Part shown: piece after piece, positions 9,029 through 18,493 of the stretch | How the letters are laid out: every line of letters starts with the position of its first letter | How positions within the stretch are numbered: the first letter of the stretch is position 1 | Source of the DNA: JBBQVS01 sp964250805 | GTDB taxonomy: Bacteria; Chloroflexota; Ktedonobacteria; Ktedonobacterales; Ktedonobacteraceae | Length of the DNA: 64,000 bases | Reading direction: 5' to 3' | Assembly (NCBI GenBank): GCA_964250805.1 | Contig: CAXUHG010000017.1 | Span: forward strand, 1 to 64,000 | The notes under the pieces: model-generated | What the model was told of the DNA's origin: nothing | Databases searched by the model: none | The model's input: only the letters and a program-made list of their open reading frames with translations | Program-made: the position numbers and the translations under genes

Positions 9029-9505
9029 TTATGAATGAAGAGGAGGTTTTGTTGGTTGATGAATTGGTTGTATATCTACCTGAGATTGTGGTATCCCTAC
9101 TGTTTGTGCAAACAATGAAACAAATGACTTCGATACAGAACGCATGTCTTTTTTTTCGATCAAAAGGTATGGACACCCTGAAGGATTCATATCCATGCTG
9201 TCAACGAGTGTGCCATTTTCATAGAAACGTAGGTGGTAAAACAGATCATATGCGCTCGGACATGAATGTACTCGTCCAGTGAGTGATGCTTTCGGAAGGG
9301 CTAGTGCTGCTTTATAGAGTGTTTGAATGGCATCTGTATTGGTGGTAGTATGGTTAAGTGGTGGGTAATGATTGATTGTGCCAGTATCTCGAATCACTTG
9401 TAGTACCCTATTTTGCTGTGATGCTGTTGATGTTGTAGGTGATGAACCACAACTTACTAACACAAAGAAGCAAATCGATACAAACAAAAGGATTTTCCAA
9501 TTCAT
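9029..9505 (-). CDS. Predicted lipoprotein of unknown function
   Basis: The 158-residue product starts with a short type II signal peptide: MNWK, a hydrophobic run and the lipobox LVSC with the acceptor Cys at residue 19, then a Ser/Thr-rich linker. The mature part has no recognised domain; it contains a CPSAYDLFYHLRFYENG stretch and two further Cys. GAGG lies upstream of the ATG. It is expected to be lipid-anchored on the outer face of the membrane. It stands alone, converging on the ABC operon. Confidence 0.7.
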   Translation of the reverse strand: MNWKILLFVSICFFVLVSCGSSPTTSTASQQNRVLQVIRDTGTINHYPPLNHTTTNTDAIQTLYKAALALPKASLTGRVHSCPSAYDLFYHLRFYENGTLVDSMDMNPSGCPYLLIEKKDMRSVSKSFVSLFAQTVGIPQSQVDIQPIHQPTKPPLHS

Positions 9506-9693
9506 AGACGTTTACCTCGTTTTTAATTTTGATATTAACGACTATCTCCTTACAATGACTTATTTCTAATGAAATAAGTTCCCTGCACTCTCTCCCTTAA
9601 TCCGCCAACTCACTGAATGAGAAATAGATAGTAATTACCCAGCAAGATGCTTTTTAGAGGGTATGAGAGCAAAGCAGAGGAGGGACTAAACAA

Positions 9694-9756
9694 GTTAAGT
9701 AACTAAATACCCTTACTGAAGCTGAAAACTTCAGTAAGGGTATTTAGTTACTTAAC
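9694..9756. terminator. 28-bp perfect hairpin terminator
   Basis: Arms 9694-9721 and 9729-9756 are fully complementary with a 7-nt loop. It lies 15 nt beyond the stop of the reverse-strand kinase gene. It belongs to the set of unusually long perfect hairpins in this window. Confidence 0.75.
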
Positions 9757-9771
9757 AAAAAAGCATATTAG

Positions 9772-11568
9772 CTAACTGAGCAAACCCCAAGGTCTCACTC
9801 TTCTTCGTGCTTTCTGAGCCTCCTGCGGATTGCCCAGAGCCTCGTACACGTCGGCTTTGAGCGTCCAAGCGCGAGCGTAGCTCTTGTCCATCTCGGTTGC
9901 TTCATTGAGGGCGTCGAGGGCGGCGCGGTTGTGACCGAGACGGATAAGTGCCTCGGCTTTGTTGCACCACGCGACAGCACTACGCGGATTGACGAGCAGG
10001 GCACGCGTGTAGGCATCAACCGCTCCATTAAAATCGCGCAGACAGGAGCGTGCATTGCCGAGACCATTCCACGCTTGAAAGCTTTTCGGATCCATCGTCA
10101 AGCCTTGCTCGTATGACGCCATTGCCTCGGCTGGCATATTCATGTCAAGTTGTGCGTCGGCTTTGCCATTCCAGGCCGCGACATAAGTTTTATCAATGCT
10201 TAAAGCGCGTTCAAAATGCACGAGTGCTTGCTGGTAGCGTTGTAGGCGATTTAGTACAAGCCCCGCGCTTACCCACACAACAGCGTTGTTCGAGTCGATT
10301 TCGGTGGCACGCTGGTATGCCTCCAATGCCTTGCGATAGTTACCCTGATTGTATAGTGCTGTACCCTTGCCGTTCCACGCGTAGAAGTTGCGCGGATCGA
10401 GGCGTAGGGCGTCTTCGTATGCCTGTAACGCTTGCGAGTAGTGTTGCTGTCTGAGGTACTGGTCTCCCTCGCGGCATCTGTCGCGCACCGTACTTGTGTT
10501 GGGTGCCGCACCTCTTGCTGGATAAGAATTATTGCTATGAGCCGCCGAATTTTTGCTTGTACCATTGGGAGCTACAGAGAAGGATGAACTGATCGCATTC
10601 CGCACCGATGGTGGCGTGCGAAGCTCCGGTGCCGGACTTTGTGTAGGAATACGTACCTTTGCCGTTGACACGGGACGACAGGCCACATCGAAGGCGTACA
10701 TGAACTCCAACATGTCCGCGTAACGATCCTCTGGTCGCGTCGAGAGTGCCTTCAGCATCACAGCATCAAGGGCGACGGGTAGTTCACCATTAAGAGAAGA
10801 AACCGCCGGAATGTTGCCACCCGTTGGGTCAAGTGGATGATAGCCTGTCAACATTTCGTAGAGGACGATAGCACTTCCGTATTGGTCGCTCCGTGGATCG
10901 ACAACTCCCGTAGTCTGCTCCGGTGCCATATAGCCAACTGTACCGCGTACCGTGACCGTTTTGCCGACACGCGCACCAGGCTCTAGTGAACGCGCGATGC
11001 CAAAGTCTGTGATGACGAGACGATGATCTTCTTGATGCAACAGAATATTTTCGGGTTTGATATCGCGGTGAATGACTGGACGTGGGCGTGTATGAGCATA
11101 GTGCAATGCCTGTGCCAGTTGATGGAAGCTCTGCACAGTTTCCGCCGGGGGCATCGGTCCCTTCACCTCTGCCAGTCGGGTACGTAGAGAACCAGCGGTA
11201 TAGAGCGGCATCACGAGAAAGACAACACCGTCTCTGCCATGCACTGATAGACCATCCTTACCGTAGTCCAGAATAGGCGCGATGTTGGGGTGATCCAACG
11301 CCGCCGCTATGCGGGCTTCTCGTAAGAAATGGTCTCGTTCATTCGAGGTCGTTTTGCTTGGTAACAGCACTTTGATAGCAATGTGGCGCGAAAGATTCTG
11401 GTCGATGCCACGAAATACAGCCGCGTAGCCGCCTTTACTCAATAACGCTTCTACCAGATATCGTCCGGCGAGGGAGGTATCCAGTAGCGGCAATGCACAT
11501 GCTCGACAAAACAGATCGCTGTCCCGATTGTCAAATCCGCAGTCTACAAGATCGGCGCAGCGTCGCAT
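9772..11568 (-). CDS. Zinc-ribbon Ser/Thr protein kinase with TPR array
   Basis: A 598-residue signalling protein. Residues 4-24 hold a zinc ribbon (C4, C10, C21, C24). The Hanks-type kinase domain (about 33-290) has the Gly-rich loop SKGGYAAVFRG, the ATP-binding lysine in IAIKVL, the catalytic HRDIKPEN and the metal-binding DFG. A linker rich in Ser, Pro and Asn follows, then about six TPR repeats (from about residue 372). There is no TM segment, so it is cytoplasmic; TPRs probably bind substrates or partners. It is downstream of, and co-directional with, a pseudokinase paralogue (76 bp apart). Confidence 0.93.
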   Translation of the reverse strand: MRRCADLVDCGFDNRDSDLFCRACALPLLDTSLAGRYLVEALLSKGGYAAVFRGIDQNLSRHIAIKVLLPSKTTSNERDHFLREARIAAALDHPNIAPILDYGKDGLSVHGRDGVVFLVMPLYTAGSLRTRLAEVKGPMPPAETVQSFHQLAQALHYAHTRPRPVIHRDIKPENILLHQEDHRLVITDFGIARSLEPGARVGKTVTVRGTVGYMAPEQTTGVVDPRSDQYGSAIVLYEMLTGYHPLDPTGGNIPAVSSLNGELPVALDAVMLKALSTRPEDRYADMLEFMYAFDVACRPVSTAKVRIPTQSPAPELRTPPSVRNAISSSFSVAPNGTSKNSAAHSNNSYPARGAAPNTSTVRDRCREGDQYLRQQHYSQALQAYEDALRLDPRNFYAWNGKGTALYNQGNYRKALEAYQRATEIDSNNAVVWVSAGLVLNRLQRYQQALVHFERALSIDKTYVAAWNGKADAQLDMNMPAEAMASYEQGLTMDPKSFQAWNGLGNARSCLRDFNGAVDAYTRALLVNPRSAVAWCNKAEALIRLGHNRAALDALNEATEMDKSYARAWTLKADVYEALGNPQEAQKARRRVRPWGLLS

Positions 11569-11644
11569 TCCCTCCTCCGAGTCATAGGGATGTTCCCTTC
11601 TGAATACATAGATTGCCCAATACAGAATAATTTATAGAAAATGT

Positions 11645-13381
11645 TTATGCTTCAATAGGTTTCATTTGTTGTTCTAACGAACGTGCCCAGTCCTGGCAAG
11701 ACTGTGCCTCTTGTTGCCTCCCCAATTTCTCCAGCACGACGGCCTTGTTATACCATGCATCCGGCTCATCGGGTGCGAATGAAGTCGCCTGATCCAGTGC
11801 TGCTAACGCCTCGTCCATTCTCCCAAGTGCGAAGAGCGATAGCCCTTTATTATTCCAGGCCGCTATATAGTGTACATCAATACCCAGTGCGCGGTCAAAA
11901 GCGTAAAGAGCCTCTTCATGGCGTTTGAGTTCGTGTAACAGGCTCCCCTTATTATACCATGCAGATATTAAACCGCTATCATATTCCAACGCATGGTCAT
12001 AGGATTCGAGCGCGTCTTCATACATATGTAGGGCGGCGAGAACATTTCCTCGATTATACCACGCGCTTGCTAGTGTGGGGTCAAAGTTGAGCGCTTGATC
12101 GTAGATGACCAGTGCCTCAGCGAAGCGTCGCAGGTCGCGTAGGTCGTTGGCGCGATCAAACCACACGGTTGCATTTTGTGGATCGAGAAGGCTGGCACGT
12201 TCATGCATCGGTAGTGCCTCTTCTGGCTTTTTCATACGTCGCAGAACGTTTCCTTTGCTATCCCATAAAGAAGCATTGTTCGCGTCTAACTCCAATGCAT
12301 GGTCGATGGCGAGCAGTGCCTCGTCATAACGCTGCAAGGTATAGAGCGTATCGCCCATTGCTTGCCACACAATGCTCTGCTGTGGATCGAGCAGCAACGC
12401 ACGGTCAAAGGCCACCAGAGCCTCTTCTGTATTTCCTCGTTCCGCTAGAGCCATGCCGCGCCCGCTCCATGCATAGACGTAGTTTGGGTCTAGTTGTAGT
12501 GCCTGCTCATAGCTATACATCTCTTCGTCATCGCGGCGAAGTTCGTGCAGGACGCTGGCACGAGCCGTCCATAGTTCAGGATTGTTAGGTTGGAGAGAAA
12601 GTGTATGGTCATACGCAGCCAACGATTCTTCAGCATAGCCCAGATGAAAGAGAACATCGGCCTTGCCACTCCACGCATCAACCGAGGTAATATCAGCCGT
12701 CGCCGCGTTCTCATAGGCCACACGCGCCTCTTCATAGTTGCCCGACTCGTAGGCTTGATTGCCCTCTTCAAGCCAGTCGAGAGAAGAGGGAACATTGGGT
12801 TGTTGCGGTTCTGGCGTACTTGGTACGGGCGCGTCCGTTATTTGCTCTTGTTTGAGCGTTGGTATGACCATTCTGATTTGTGTCAATGAGTCATCATCGT
12901 CCAAAAAGTCGGAATGAACTGGAGGCAAGGGCGTTGCTTTTGCAGGTATGCGTTGCTGTTGAAAGACATCTCCGCCTACGCGCGCGACCATTTGTGGTCG
13001 TTCTGTCCTGCTTTTCTCTTCGGGGACATGCTCAGACTTGATCAGAAAGGCTACGGGACCATCTTGTCCATAGTCAATAACGCGAATACTCTGTGGGTCC
13101 ACAACGTTCGTGGAGAATACAGTCGCTAATTCCGCGTCTTGGAGGAAATTCTCACGCTCCTCTGGATTGGTCTCACGCGGAATCAAGGCACGCACTGTCA
13201 CAGGTTGTTGCGTGTGATGATCAATTGCCTGAAGCGTCACGATACCGCGCTCTTTTCCAGTCAGCGCAAGAATTTCGTAGCGACCCTGCAAGAACGCTCC
13301 TCTCGTCGGAACGCCGCAGCGAGCGCAAAAGCGAGCTTTTTCTCTATTCTCGAAACCACACTCATTCAAACATCGCCCCAT
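11645..13381 (-). CDS. Zinc-ribbon, vestigial-kinase TPR protein (paralogue of neighbouring kinase)
   Basis: A 578-residue protein. It opens with a zinc ribbon (C4, C8, C19, C22) and a segment of about 85 residues equivalent to the N-lobe of the neighbouring kinase (LQGRYEIL...VIDYGQDG). The Gly loop is lost and the VAIK lysine position is Arg (VTVRAL). No HRD or DFG motif follows; the C-lobe is replaced by a Pro/Gln-rich linker and about ten TPR repeats (residues 203-565). It cannot phosphorylate and is probably a scaffold or regulator. It is first in a probable two-gene unit with the active kinase. Confidence 0.9.
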   Translation of the reverse strand: MGRCLNECGFENREKARFCARCGVPTRGAFLQGRYEILALTGKERGIVTLQAIDHHTQQPVTVRALIPRETNPEERENFLQDAELATVFSTNVVDPQSIRVIDYGQDGPVAFLIKSEHVPEEKSRTERPQMVARVGGDVFQQQRIPAKATPLPPVHSDFLDDDDSLTQIRMVIPTLKQEQITDAPVPSTPEPQQPNVPSSLDWLEEGNQAYESGNYEEARVAYENAATADITSVDAWSGKADVLFHLGYAEESLAAYDHTLSLQPNNPELWTARASVLHELRRDDEEMYSYEQALQLDPNYVYAWSGRGMALAERGNTEEALVAFDRALLLDPQQSIVWQAMGDTLYTLQRYDEALLAIDHALELDANNASLWDSKGNVLRRMKKPEEALPMHERASLLDPQNATVWFDRANDLRDLRRFAEALVIYDQALNFDPTLASAWYNRGNVLAALHMYEDALESYDHALEYDSGLISAWYNKGSLLHELKRHEEALYAFDRALGIDVHYIAAWNNKGLSLFALGRMDEALAALDQATSFAPDEPDAWYNKAVVLEKLGRQQEAQSCQDWARSLEQQMKPIEA

Positions 13382-13754
13382 AAAAGCTTCCTCTTCCCTG
13401 TCCTACACACTTTTTGAAATACTTTTTCCAGTATTTGGTTGCCTCTACTGTAACGAAAATAGTATTACTTTGTCAATAGATACAGTACATATCTTGAGAT
13501 TTATGTTACGTGTAGGAATTTAACAAATATACGTGTTCTGACACGGTTTCCCGATTGAACTTTTTTCTTTGAATTTCTCTCTCTTTCCGTCACTATAACG
13601 GGTCAGGCGGCAATATGCAAGGGTTACATATCTATCTTCTCGCTCTCTGTTATATAATGAGGGAGAAAAGAAATTTGCCGTACAGCAAGCACACAGGGAA
13701 ATGGCGTCCTCATCATTTCCCACTCTCTAAATTCACGTAAAAGGAATACATACC
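13382..13754. other. Divergent intergenic region upstream of aconitase and the pseudokinase-TPR gene
   Basis: This 373-bp AT-rich stretch has no credible ORF. A TATAAT hexamer lies within 13651-13660 (TATATAATGA), about 100 nt before acnA, without an evident -35 partner. On the reverse strand TTGACA (complement of 13471-13476) could be a -35 box, but the -10 at 17 nt is poor. Nothing else was recognised. Confidence 0.4.
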
Positions 13755-16583
13755 ATGACGTACAACGACGTATTTGGCGCACGCTCAACCCTCGAAGGCT
13801 CCTATGGAAAAGTCACTTACTACAAAATCGCCGCCCTCACAGATAGAGGCGTACAAAATCTTGACCGTTTGCCCTTCACTCTTCGCATCGTGCTGGAAAA
13901 TCTCCTACGAAATGCGGGCGGCGAACTTGTCGCCGAAGACGATGTACTCTCGCTAGCTCGTTGGACACCAGGACATGCCGCAAACTCCGACGCGGAATAT
14001 CCCTTCATGGCTGGTCGCGTGCTGCTGCAAGACTTTACAGGTGTGCCTGCCGTGGCAGACCTTGCGGCAATGCGCTCAGCCGTTGCCCGTATCGGTGGCG
14101 ATCCGCAAAAAATCAATCCACTCGTACCCGCTGACCTTGTGATTGACCATTCGGTACAGGTTGACTCGTTTGGCTCGACGCTTGCCTTCGAGCATAATGT
14201 TGAGCGTGAGTATGAGCGCAACAGTGAACGCTACGCCCTATTGCGCTGGGCACAACAAGCCTTCAACAATTTTCGCGTTGTGCCGCCTGGAACAGGTATC
14301 GTGCATCAGGTCAACCTTGAGTATCTTGCGCATGTCGTCTTGACGAAGGACGAGGATGGTGAGACCGTCGCTTATCCAGATACACTCGTCGGCACTGATT
14401 CCCACACTACTATGATTAACGGTCTGGGTGTTCTCGGTTGGGGCGTCGGTGGTATCGAGGCCGAGGCAGTTTTGCTCGGACAACCTCTCTATCTGCTCAC
14501 ACCAGAGGTCATTGGTGTACGCCTAACTGGAGCATTGCCAGAGGGCGCAACCGCGACCGACCTTGTGCTGACCGTGACGCAGATGCTACGTAAACGCGGT
14601 GTCGTCGGCAAATTCGTCGAGTTCACCGGTCCTGGCTTGAGCCGCTTGCCACTGGCTGACCGTGCTACCATCGCCAATATGTCGCCAGAGTTTGGTGCGA
14701 CCGCGACACTCTTCCCCGTCGATGCCGAGACGCTCCGCTATCTACGCGATACAGGCCGTGATGCGAAGCTGGTTGAACTGGTCGAGCATTACACAAGGGC
14801 GCAAGGACTCTTCCGCACCGATGATTCGGCGGAGCCACAATTCGACGACCTGCTCGAACTCGACCTTGCCTCAATCGAGCCAAGCCTTGCCGGTCCGCGG
14901 CGCCCGCAGGATCGCGTAGCGATGCAAAACTTGGGCGAGGTCTTCCGCGCTGCCTACGCTGACCGTTTTAAGGATGCAGAGGAGAATGTCACAACTGAGG
15001 ATGATGTCAACCGTTATCTCGGCGAGGGCGATATACATGGTGGCGTTGATCCTGTCGTACAGAACGAGGCTGCGAAACAAGTGATTGCGACCGCTAAGAA
15101 CGGGAACGGTCACAATGGGCTGGGCAAACAAGTTCTCGTTGAGATGAACGGCTCACAATCGCATATGACGAATGGCTCTGTTGCCATCGCCGCGATCACC
15201 AGTTGCACCAATACCTCGAATCCCTCGGTAATGGTGGCGGCTGGCCTTGTCGCAAAACACGCCGTCGAGCGCGGCCTCTCCGTCAAGCCAACCGTCAAGA
15301 CAAGCCTCGCCCCTGGCTCACGTGCCGTTATCGATTACCTTAAAAATGCTGAACTTCTCTCGTACCTCGAAGCTCTGCGCTTTCACTTGGTTGGTTATGG
15401 TTGTACGTCCTGCATCGGTAATAGCGGTCCTCTATCAGAGCCAGTCGCCGAGGCTGTGCAAGACAACGACCTTGTTGTCGCAGCCGTCCTAAGCGGTAAT
15501 CGCAACTTCGAGGGACGCATTCACCCACAGGTACGTGCAAGCTTCCTGGCATCGCCACCACTCGTGGTTGCGTATGCCCTCGCGGGTACTGTCGATATCG
15601 ACCTTACAAAAGACCCCGTTGGCACCGATATCAACGGTGATAGCGTGTACCTGAAAGACCTGTGGCCGTCGCAGGAAGAGGTGCGCGATGTCGTTGCTAG
15701 CTCGCTCTCACCAGAGATGTTCGAGCATAGCTATGGACATGTTTTCGATGGTGACGAGCATTGGCAAGCTCTCACGAACTCGACGGGTGCATTGTTCGAG
15801 TGGGACCGCAATTCGACCTACGTACAGGAGCCACCCTTCTTCCAGGACATCTCGGACAACATCGAGCCTGTAAAGGATATTCATGGGGCGCGTGTGCTGG
15901 TGATGGTCGATGACTCGATCACGACTGACCACATCTCGCCAGCAGGCAACTTTTCGCCCAACAGCCCTGCTGGTAAATACCTGCTTGAGCATGGCGTGGA
16001 GAAGCGCGACTTCAATACCTATGGTGCGCGTCGCGGCAATCACGAGGTTATGGTACGCGGCACCTTTGGCAATATCCGTCTCCACAACAAGCTGACCGAC
16101 AAGGAAGGCTACTATACAGTTTCCCTACCCGAAGGCAATCAAACAACCATCTACGATGCCTCAGTACAGTACCAGCAAGACGGTGTGCCTCTGATCGTGA
16201 TTGCAGGTAAAGAGTATGGTTCCGGTAGCTCACGCGACTGGGCCGCGAAGGGGCCGTTGCTGCTAGGTGTACGCGCCGCCATCGCCGAGAGCTTCGAGCG
16301 CATTCATCGTAGTAACCTTGTCGGCATGGGCATTCTCCCTCTGCAATTCAAGCAAGGTGAGAACAAAGAATCGCTTGGCCTGACAGGGCACGAGACCTAC
16401 GAGATCGAAGGCATCGAGCAAGGCTTGAAGCCACGTCAGGAAGTTACCGTCAAAGCTACACGCGAAGACGGCTCGACCTTCACCTTCTCAACAATCGCAC
16501 GCTTGGATAGCCCAATTGACGTGACCTATTATGTGAATGGGGGTATTCTGCCGACTGTGTTGAGGCGGTTGATGAAGGGGTAG
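13755..16583 (+). CDS. acnA: Aconitate hydratase
   Basis: Interconverts citrate and isocitrate in the TCA cycle through a [4Fe-4S] cluster. The 942-residue length and domain order match the AcnA/IRP type. Cluster ligands are the Cys of ITSCTNTSNP and both Cys of GCTSCIGNSGPL. Substrate-binding blocks include GTDSHTTMINGLG and, in the C-terminal swivel domain, YGSGSSRDWAAKG. An insertion rich in Asn, Gly and His (around residues 430-470) lies between domains and looks like a flexible linker. The start is preceded by AAAAGG. It is monocistronic and ends at a long hairpin. Confidence 0.97.
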   Translation: MTYNDVFGARSTLEGSYGKVTYYKIAALTDRGVQNLDRLPFTLRIVLENLLRNAGGELVAEDDVLSLARWTPGHAANSDAEYPFMAGRVLLQDFTGVPAVADLAAMRSAVARIGGDPQKINPLVPADLVIDHSVQVDSFGSTLAFEHNVEREYERNSERYALLRWAQQAFNNFRVVPPGTGIVHQVNLEYLAHVVLTKDEDGETVAYPDTLVGTDSHTTMINGLGVLGWGVGGIEAEAVLLGQPLYLLTPEVIGVRLTGALPEGATATDLVLTVTQMLRKRGVVGKFVEFTGPGLSRLPLADRATIANMSPEFGATATLFPVDAETLRYLRDTGRDAKLVELVEHYTRAQGLFRTDDSAEPQFDDLLELDLASIEPSLAGPRRPQDRVAMQNLGEVFRAAYADRFKDAEENVTTEDDVNRYLGEGDIHGGVDPVVQNEAAKQVIATAKNGNGHNGLGKQVLVEMNGSQSHMTNGSVAIAAITSCTNTSNPSVMVAAGLVAKHAVERGLSVKPTVKTSLAPGSRAVIDYLKNAELLSYLEALRFHLVGYGCTSCIGNSGPLSEPVAEAVQDNDLVVAAVLSGNRNFEGRIHPQVRASFLASPPLVVAYALAGTVDIDLTKDPVGTDINGDSVYLKDLWPSQEEVRDVVASSLSPEMFEHSYGHVFDGDEHWQALTNSTGALFEWDRNSTYVQEPPFFQDISDNIEPVKDIHGARVLVMVDDSITTDHISPAGNFSPNSPAGKYLLEHGVEKRDFNTYGARRGNHEVMVRGTFGNIRLHNKLTDKEGYYTVSLPEGNQTTIYDASVQYQQDGVPLIVIAGKEYGSGSSRDWAAKGPLLLGVRAAIAESFERIHRSNLVGMGILPLQFKQGENKESLGLTGHETYEIEGIEQGLKPRQEVTVKATREDGSTFTFSTIARLDSPIDVTYYVNGGILPTVLRRLMKG

Positions 16584-16590
16584 TTTGACG

Positions 16591-16737
16591 ACAAGTGGTC
16601 ACAGAAAAAAAAAAAAAAAAACACACCAAGGACGGGACCACGGGGGTTGTTTTTTTTGACGAGNNNNNNNNNNACAAATATACAAAGACGGGTACGCCCT
16701 AGGGCGTACCCGTCTTTGTATATTTGTGACCACTTGT
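16591..16737. terminator. Long hairpin terminator, disrupted by an assembly artefact and 10-N gap
   Basis: The right arm 16701-16737 (37 nt) pairs perfectly with 16674-16700 plus 16591-16603. Between those two left-arm pieces lie a poly-A tract, low-quality-looking sequence and 10 N (16664-16673). The simplest reading is one uninterrupted 37-bp palindrome that failed to sequence or assemble. It sits between convergent acnA and an SDR gene, as a bidirectional terminator. Confidence 0.8.
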
Positions 16738-16750
16738 AATGATAACCATT

Positions 16751-17581
16751 TTAGGCATGCATAGGAAACTGTAATGACATAATCCGATCCCATGCACGAT
16801 CTGTAAGGAGCCGACGTAGTTGATAGTAGAGGTGAGCACTTACTCCTACCTTGTAGCGCGTTCGTGGTCGCTCACTTTGTGCTGCACGAACGACCACTTT
16901 TGCAACATCATCGGCTTCGATTAAGCCATACATTCGACCAGCAAACATTCGATGAGTTGTTTGTACAAACCGTTGTTTGAAGTAGGCATAAGGACTCTCT
17001 TCTCCCGTTTGTGGTAGGGTCTCAGTTAGTTTGGCAAAGAATGGTGTGTGAACTCCTGTCGGTTGAATGAGAACAACCTTAATACCAAAACTCTGCACTT
17101 CGTAGCGCAACGCATCTGTGAAAGCCTCGACTGCATATTTGCTGGCATGATACGCGCCCGCCCCTGGTGCAGTGAACGTTCCTCCAATCGAGCCGATGTT
17201 GATAATGTGACCGCTGTGGTTCTGCCGCATTATCGGCAAAACGAGTTGCGTCATACGCACCAGCCCAAAAACGTTCGTCTCAAATTCATTGCGAACCTCT
17301 TCAAGCGCAAGTTCTTCAACAGGTCCGTTTAACGCAAATCCAGCGTTATTAACTAATACATCAATCGACGCTTGCTCTGATGCAAGAGTTTGTATCGCTT
17401 GCTGCATAGAGCTTTCCTGAGTTACGTCAAGTGTAAGAGGGCGAACACCTTTCATATCAACAAGCGTATCCTGCTGGTGAGCGGTGGCATACACGATATA
17501 ACCTTGTGCAAGCAATGCCTGGGCTATTGCTTTGCCAATTCCCGAAGAAGCTCCTGTTACCAACGCAACAAGACTAGACAT
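16751..17581 (-). CDS. Short-chain dehydrogenase/reductase
   Basis: NAD(P)-dependent oxidoreductase of the classical SDR family, 276 residues. Cofactor motif TGASSGIGKA (residues about 8-17), NNAGFA in beta-4, and the catalytic tetrad Ser (NIGSIGG) with YHASK. The substrate is unknown; sequences of this style are often annotated as oxidoreductases acting on hydrophobic alcohols or ketones. AGGAGG precedes the ATG. It is divergent from a TetR gene with a shared operator, so expression is probably inducer-controlled. Confidence 0.93.
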   Translation of the reverse strand: MSSLVALVTGASSGIGKAIAQALLAQGYIVYATAHQQDTLVDMKGVRPLTLDVTQESSMQQAIQTLASEQASIDVLVNNAGFALNGPVEELALEEVRNEFETNVFGLVRMTQLVLPIMRQNHSGHIINIGSIGGTFTAPGAGAYHASKYAVEAFTDALRYEVQSFGIKVVLIQPTGVHTPFFAKLTETLPQTGEESPYAYFKQRFVQTTHRMFAGRMYGLIEADDVAKVVVRAAQSERPRTRYKVGVSAHLYYQLRRLLTDRAWDRIMSLQFPMHA

Positions 17582-17622
17582 AAAGTATCCTCCTAGAGAT
17601 AGTGGAAATTCTTCTTATGTAA

Positions 17623-17685
17623 GTAAACAGATGTTTACAAGAGAAAGTATACCATCTTGACAGAATTTGTCAACGGTGGTTTACT
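17623..17685. promoter_or_regulatory. Divergent SDR/tetR promoter region with palindromic operator
   Basis: On the reverse strand TTGACA (complement of 17668-17673), a 16-nt spacer and TATACT (complement of 17646-17651) form the SDR promoter. Just downstream of it lies GTAAAC-N4-GTTTAC (17623-17638), a likely TetR operator at the SDR start. On the forward strand TTGACA (17657-17662) plus 17 nt and TTTACT (17680-17685) could drive tetR. The two -35 boxes share the palindrome TTGACA-N5-TGTCAA. Confidence 0.75.
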
Positions 17686-17721
17686 TCTGAAAGTCGAAGG
17701 TATTTCTGGAAAGGACACAAC

Positions 17722-18288
17722 ATGCCAACACATTCCTCGCGACCGCGTAATGCATCACAAACAAAAACAGACATACTGCTAGCTGCACAAAGGCTGTTTA
17801 GTCAGCGCGGCTATGAACACGTCGGAGTACGGGATATTGCTACTGAGGTTGGCATAAATGGGGCGTTAGTCATTCGTTATTTTGGGTCAAAAGAACAGCT
17901 CTTTGCTGAGGCTGTCACCGAAGCTTTTCGTTTGGAGGACTTTCTTCAAGAGCGTCGAGAAGTGTTGGGTGAACGCCTAGTTCGATATCTTGTGCAAGAG
18001 GACTCAGATGCTACCTTTTACCCTATTCTTGCCTTACTGAAATCTGCCACCAGCCCTCAAGGATCGGTATTATTGCGTGAGGGGTTAGAAAAAAACTTTA
18101 TTCAACCGCTTGCTGAGTGGTTAGGAGGCAAGGATAGTTCTCTACGAGCAAGTTTGATTGCCTCAACGTTGCTTGGGGTAGCGATCATGCAAGACGTGTT
18201 ATACATAACTCCCCTAACTACAAGCTCTATTGAGTCGTTGATTGTGCATGTTGCCCCAGTCATTCAAAGGTATATCGATGATGCCTAA
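17722..18288 (+). CDS. TetR-family transcriptional regulator
   Basis: A 188-residue repressor. The N-terminal helix-turn-helix is typical: AAQRLFSQRGYEHVGVRDIA then GINGALVIRYFGSKEQLF (residues about 17-58). The C-terminal helical domain would bind the inducer. It is divergent from an SDR gene; the palindrome in the shared intergenic region suggests it represses that gene. AAAGGA precedes the ATG. No terminator is obvious after it. Confidence 0.93.
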   Translation: MPTHSSRPRNASQTKTDILLAAQRLFSQRGYEHVGVRDIATEVGINGALVIRYFGSKEQLFAEAVTEAFRLEDFLQERREVLGERLVRYLVQEDSDATFYPILALLKSATSPQGSVLLREGLEKNFIQPLAEWLGGKDSSLRASLIASTLLGVAIMQDVLYITPLTTSSIESLIVHVAPVIQRYIDDA

Positions 18289-18423
18289 GAGAGCAACGTA
18301 TCGCGTTGAGATAATTTGCGGGAAGTCTTCGTAGTATAAGTAAGAGATACATTTTATTCTTCTCTCTCCACTCCGTCTTATAATATGCGAACAATTTGCA
18401 GACTGAAACAACTGCTCCTCGTG

Positions 18424-18453
18424 TTGACTACAACTGCTCGTTTTTGCTATAGT
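18424..18453 (+). promoter_or_regulatory. Probable promoter of the kinase-TPR gene
   Basis: TTGACT (18424-18429), an 18-nt spacer and TATAGT (18448-18453), 41 nt before the start codon at 18494. Confidence 0.55.
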
Positions 18454-18493
18454 TATGTATGTTAAGAATACGTAAAATTAGGGGAAGCAAAAA

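Noticed and set aside
13820..16233. Several open frames within acnA on both strands
   Set aside because: They overlap a full-length conserved gene, lack ribosome-binding sites and show no family motifs.
16604..16663. Poly-A tract as a transcription terminator or repeat
   Set aside because: It interrupts a perfect hairpin next to an N gap and looks like bad sequence.
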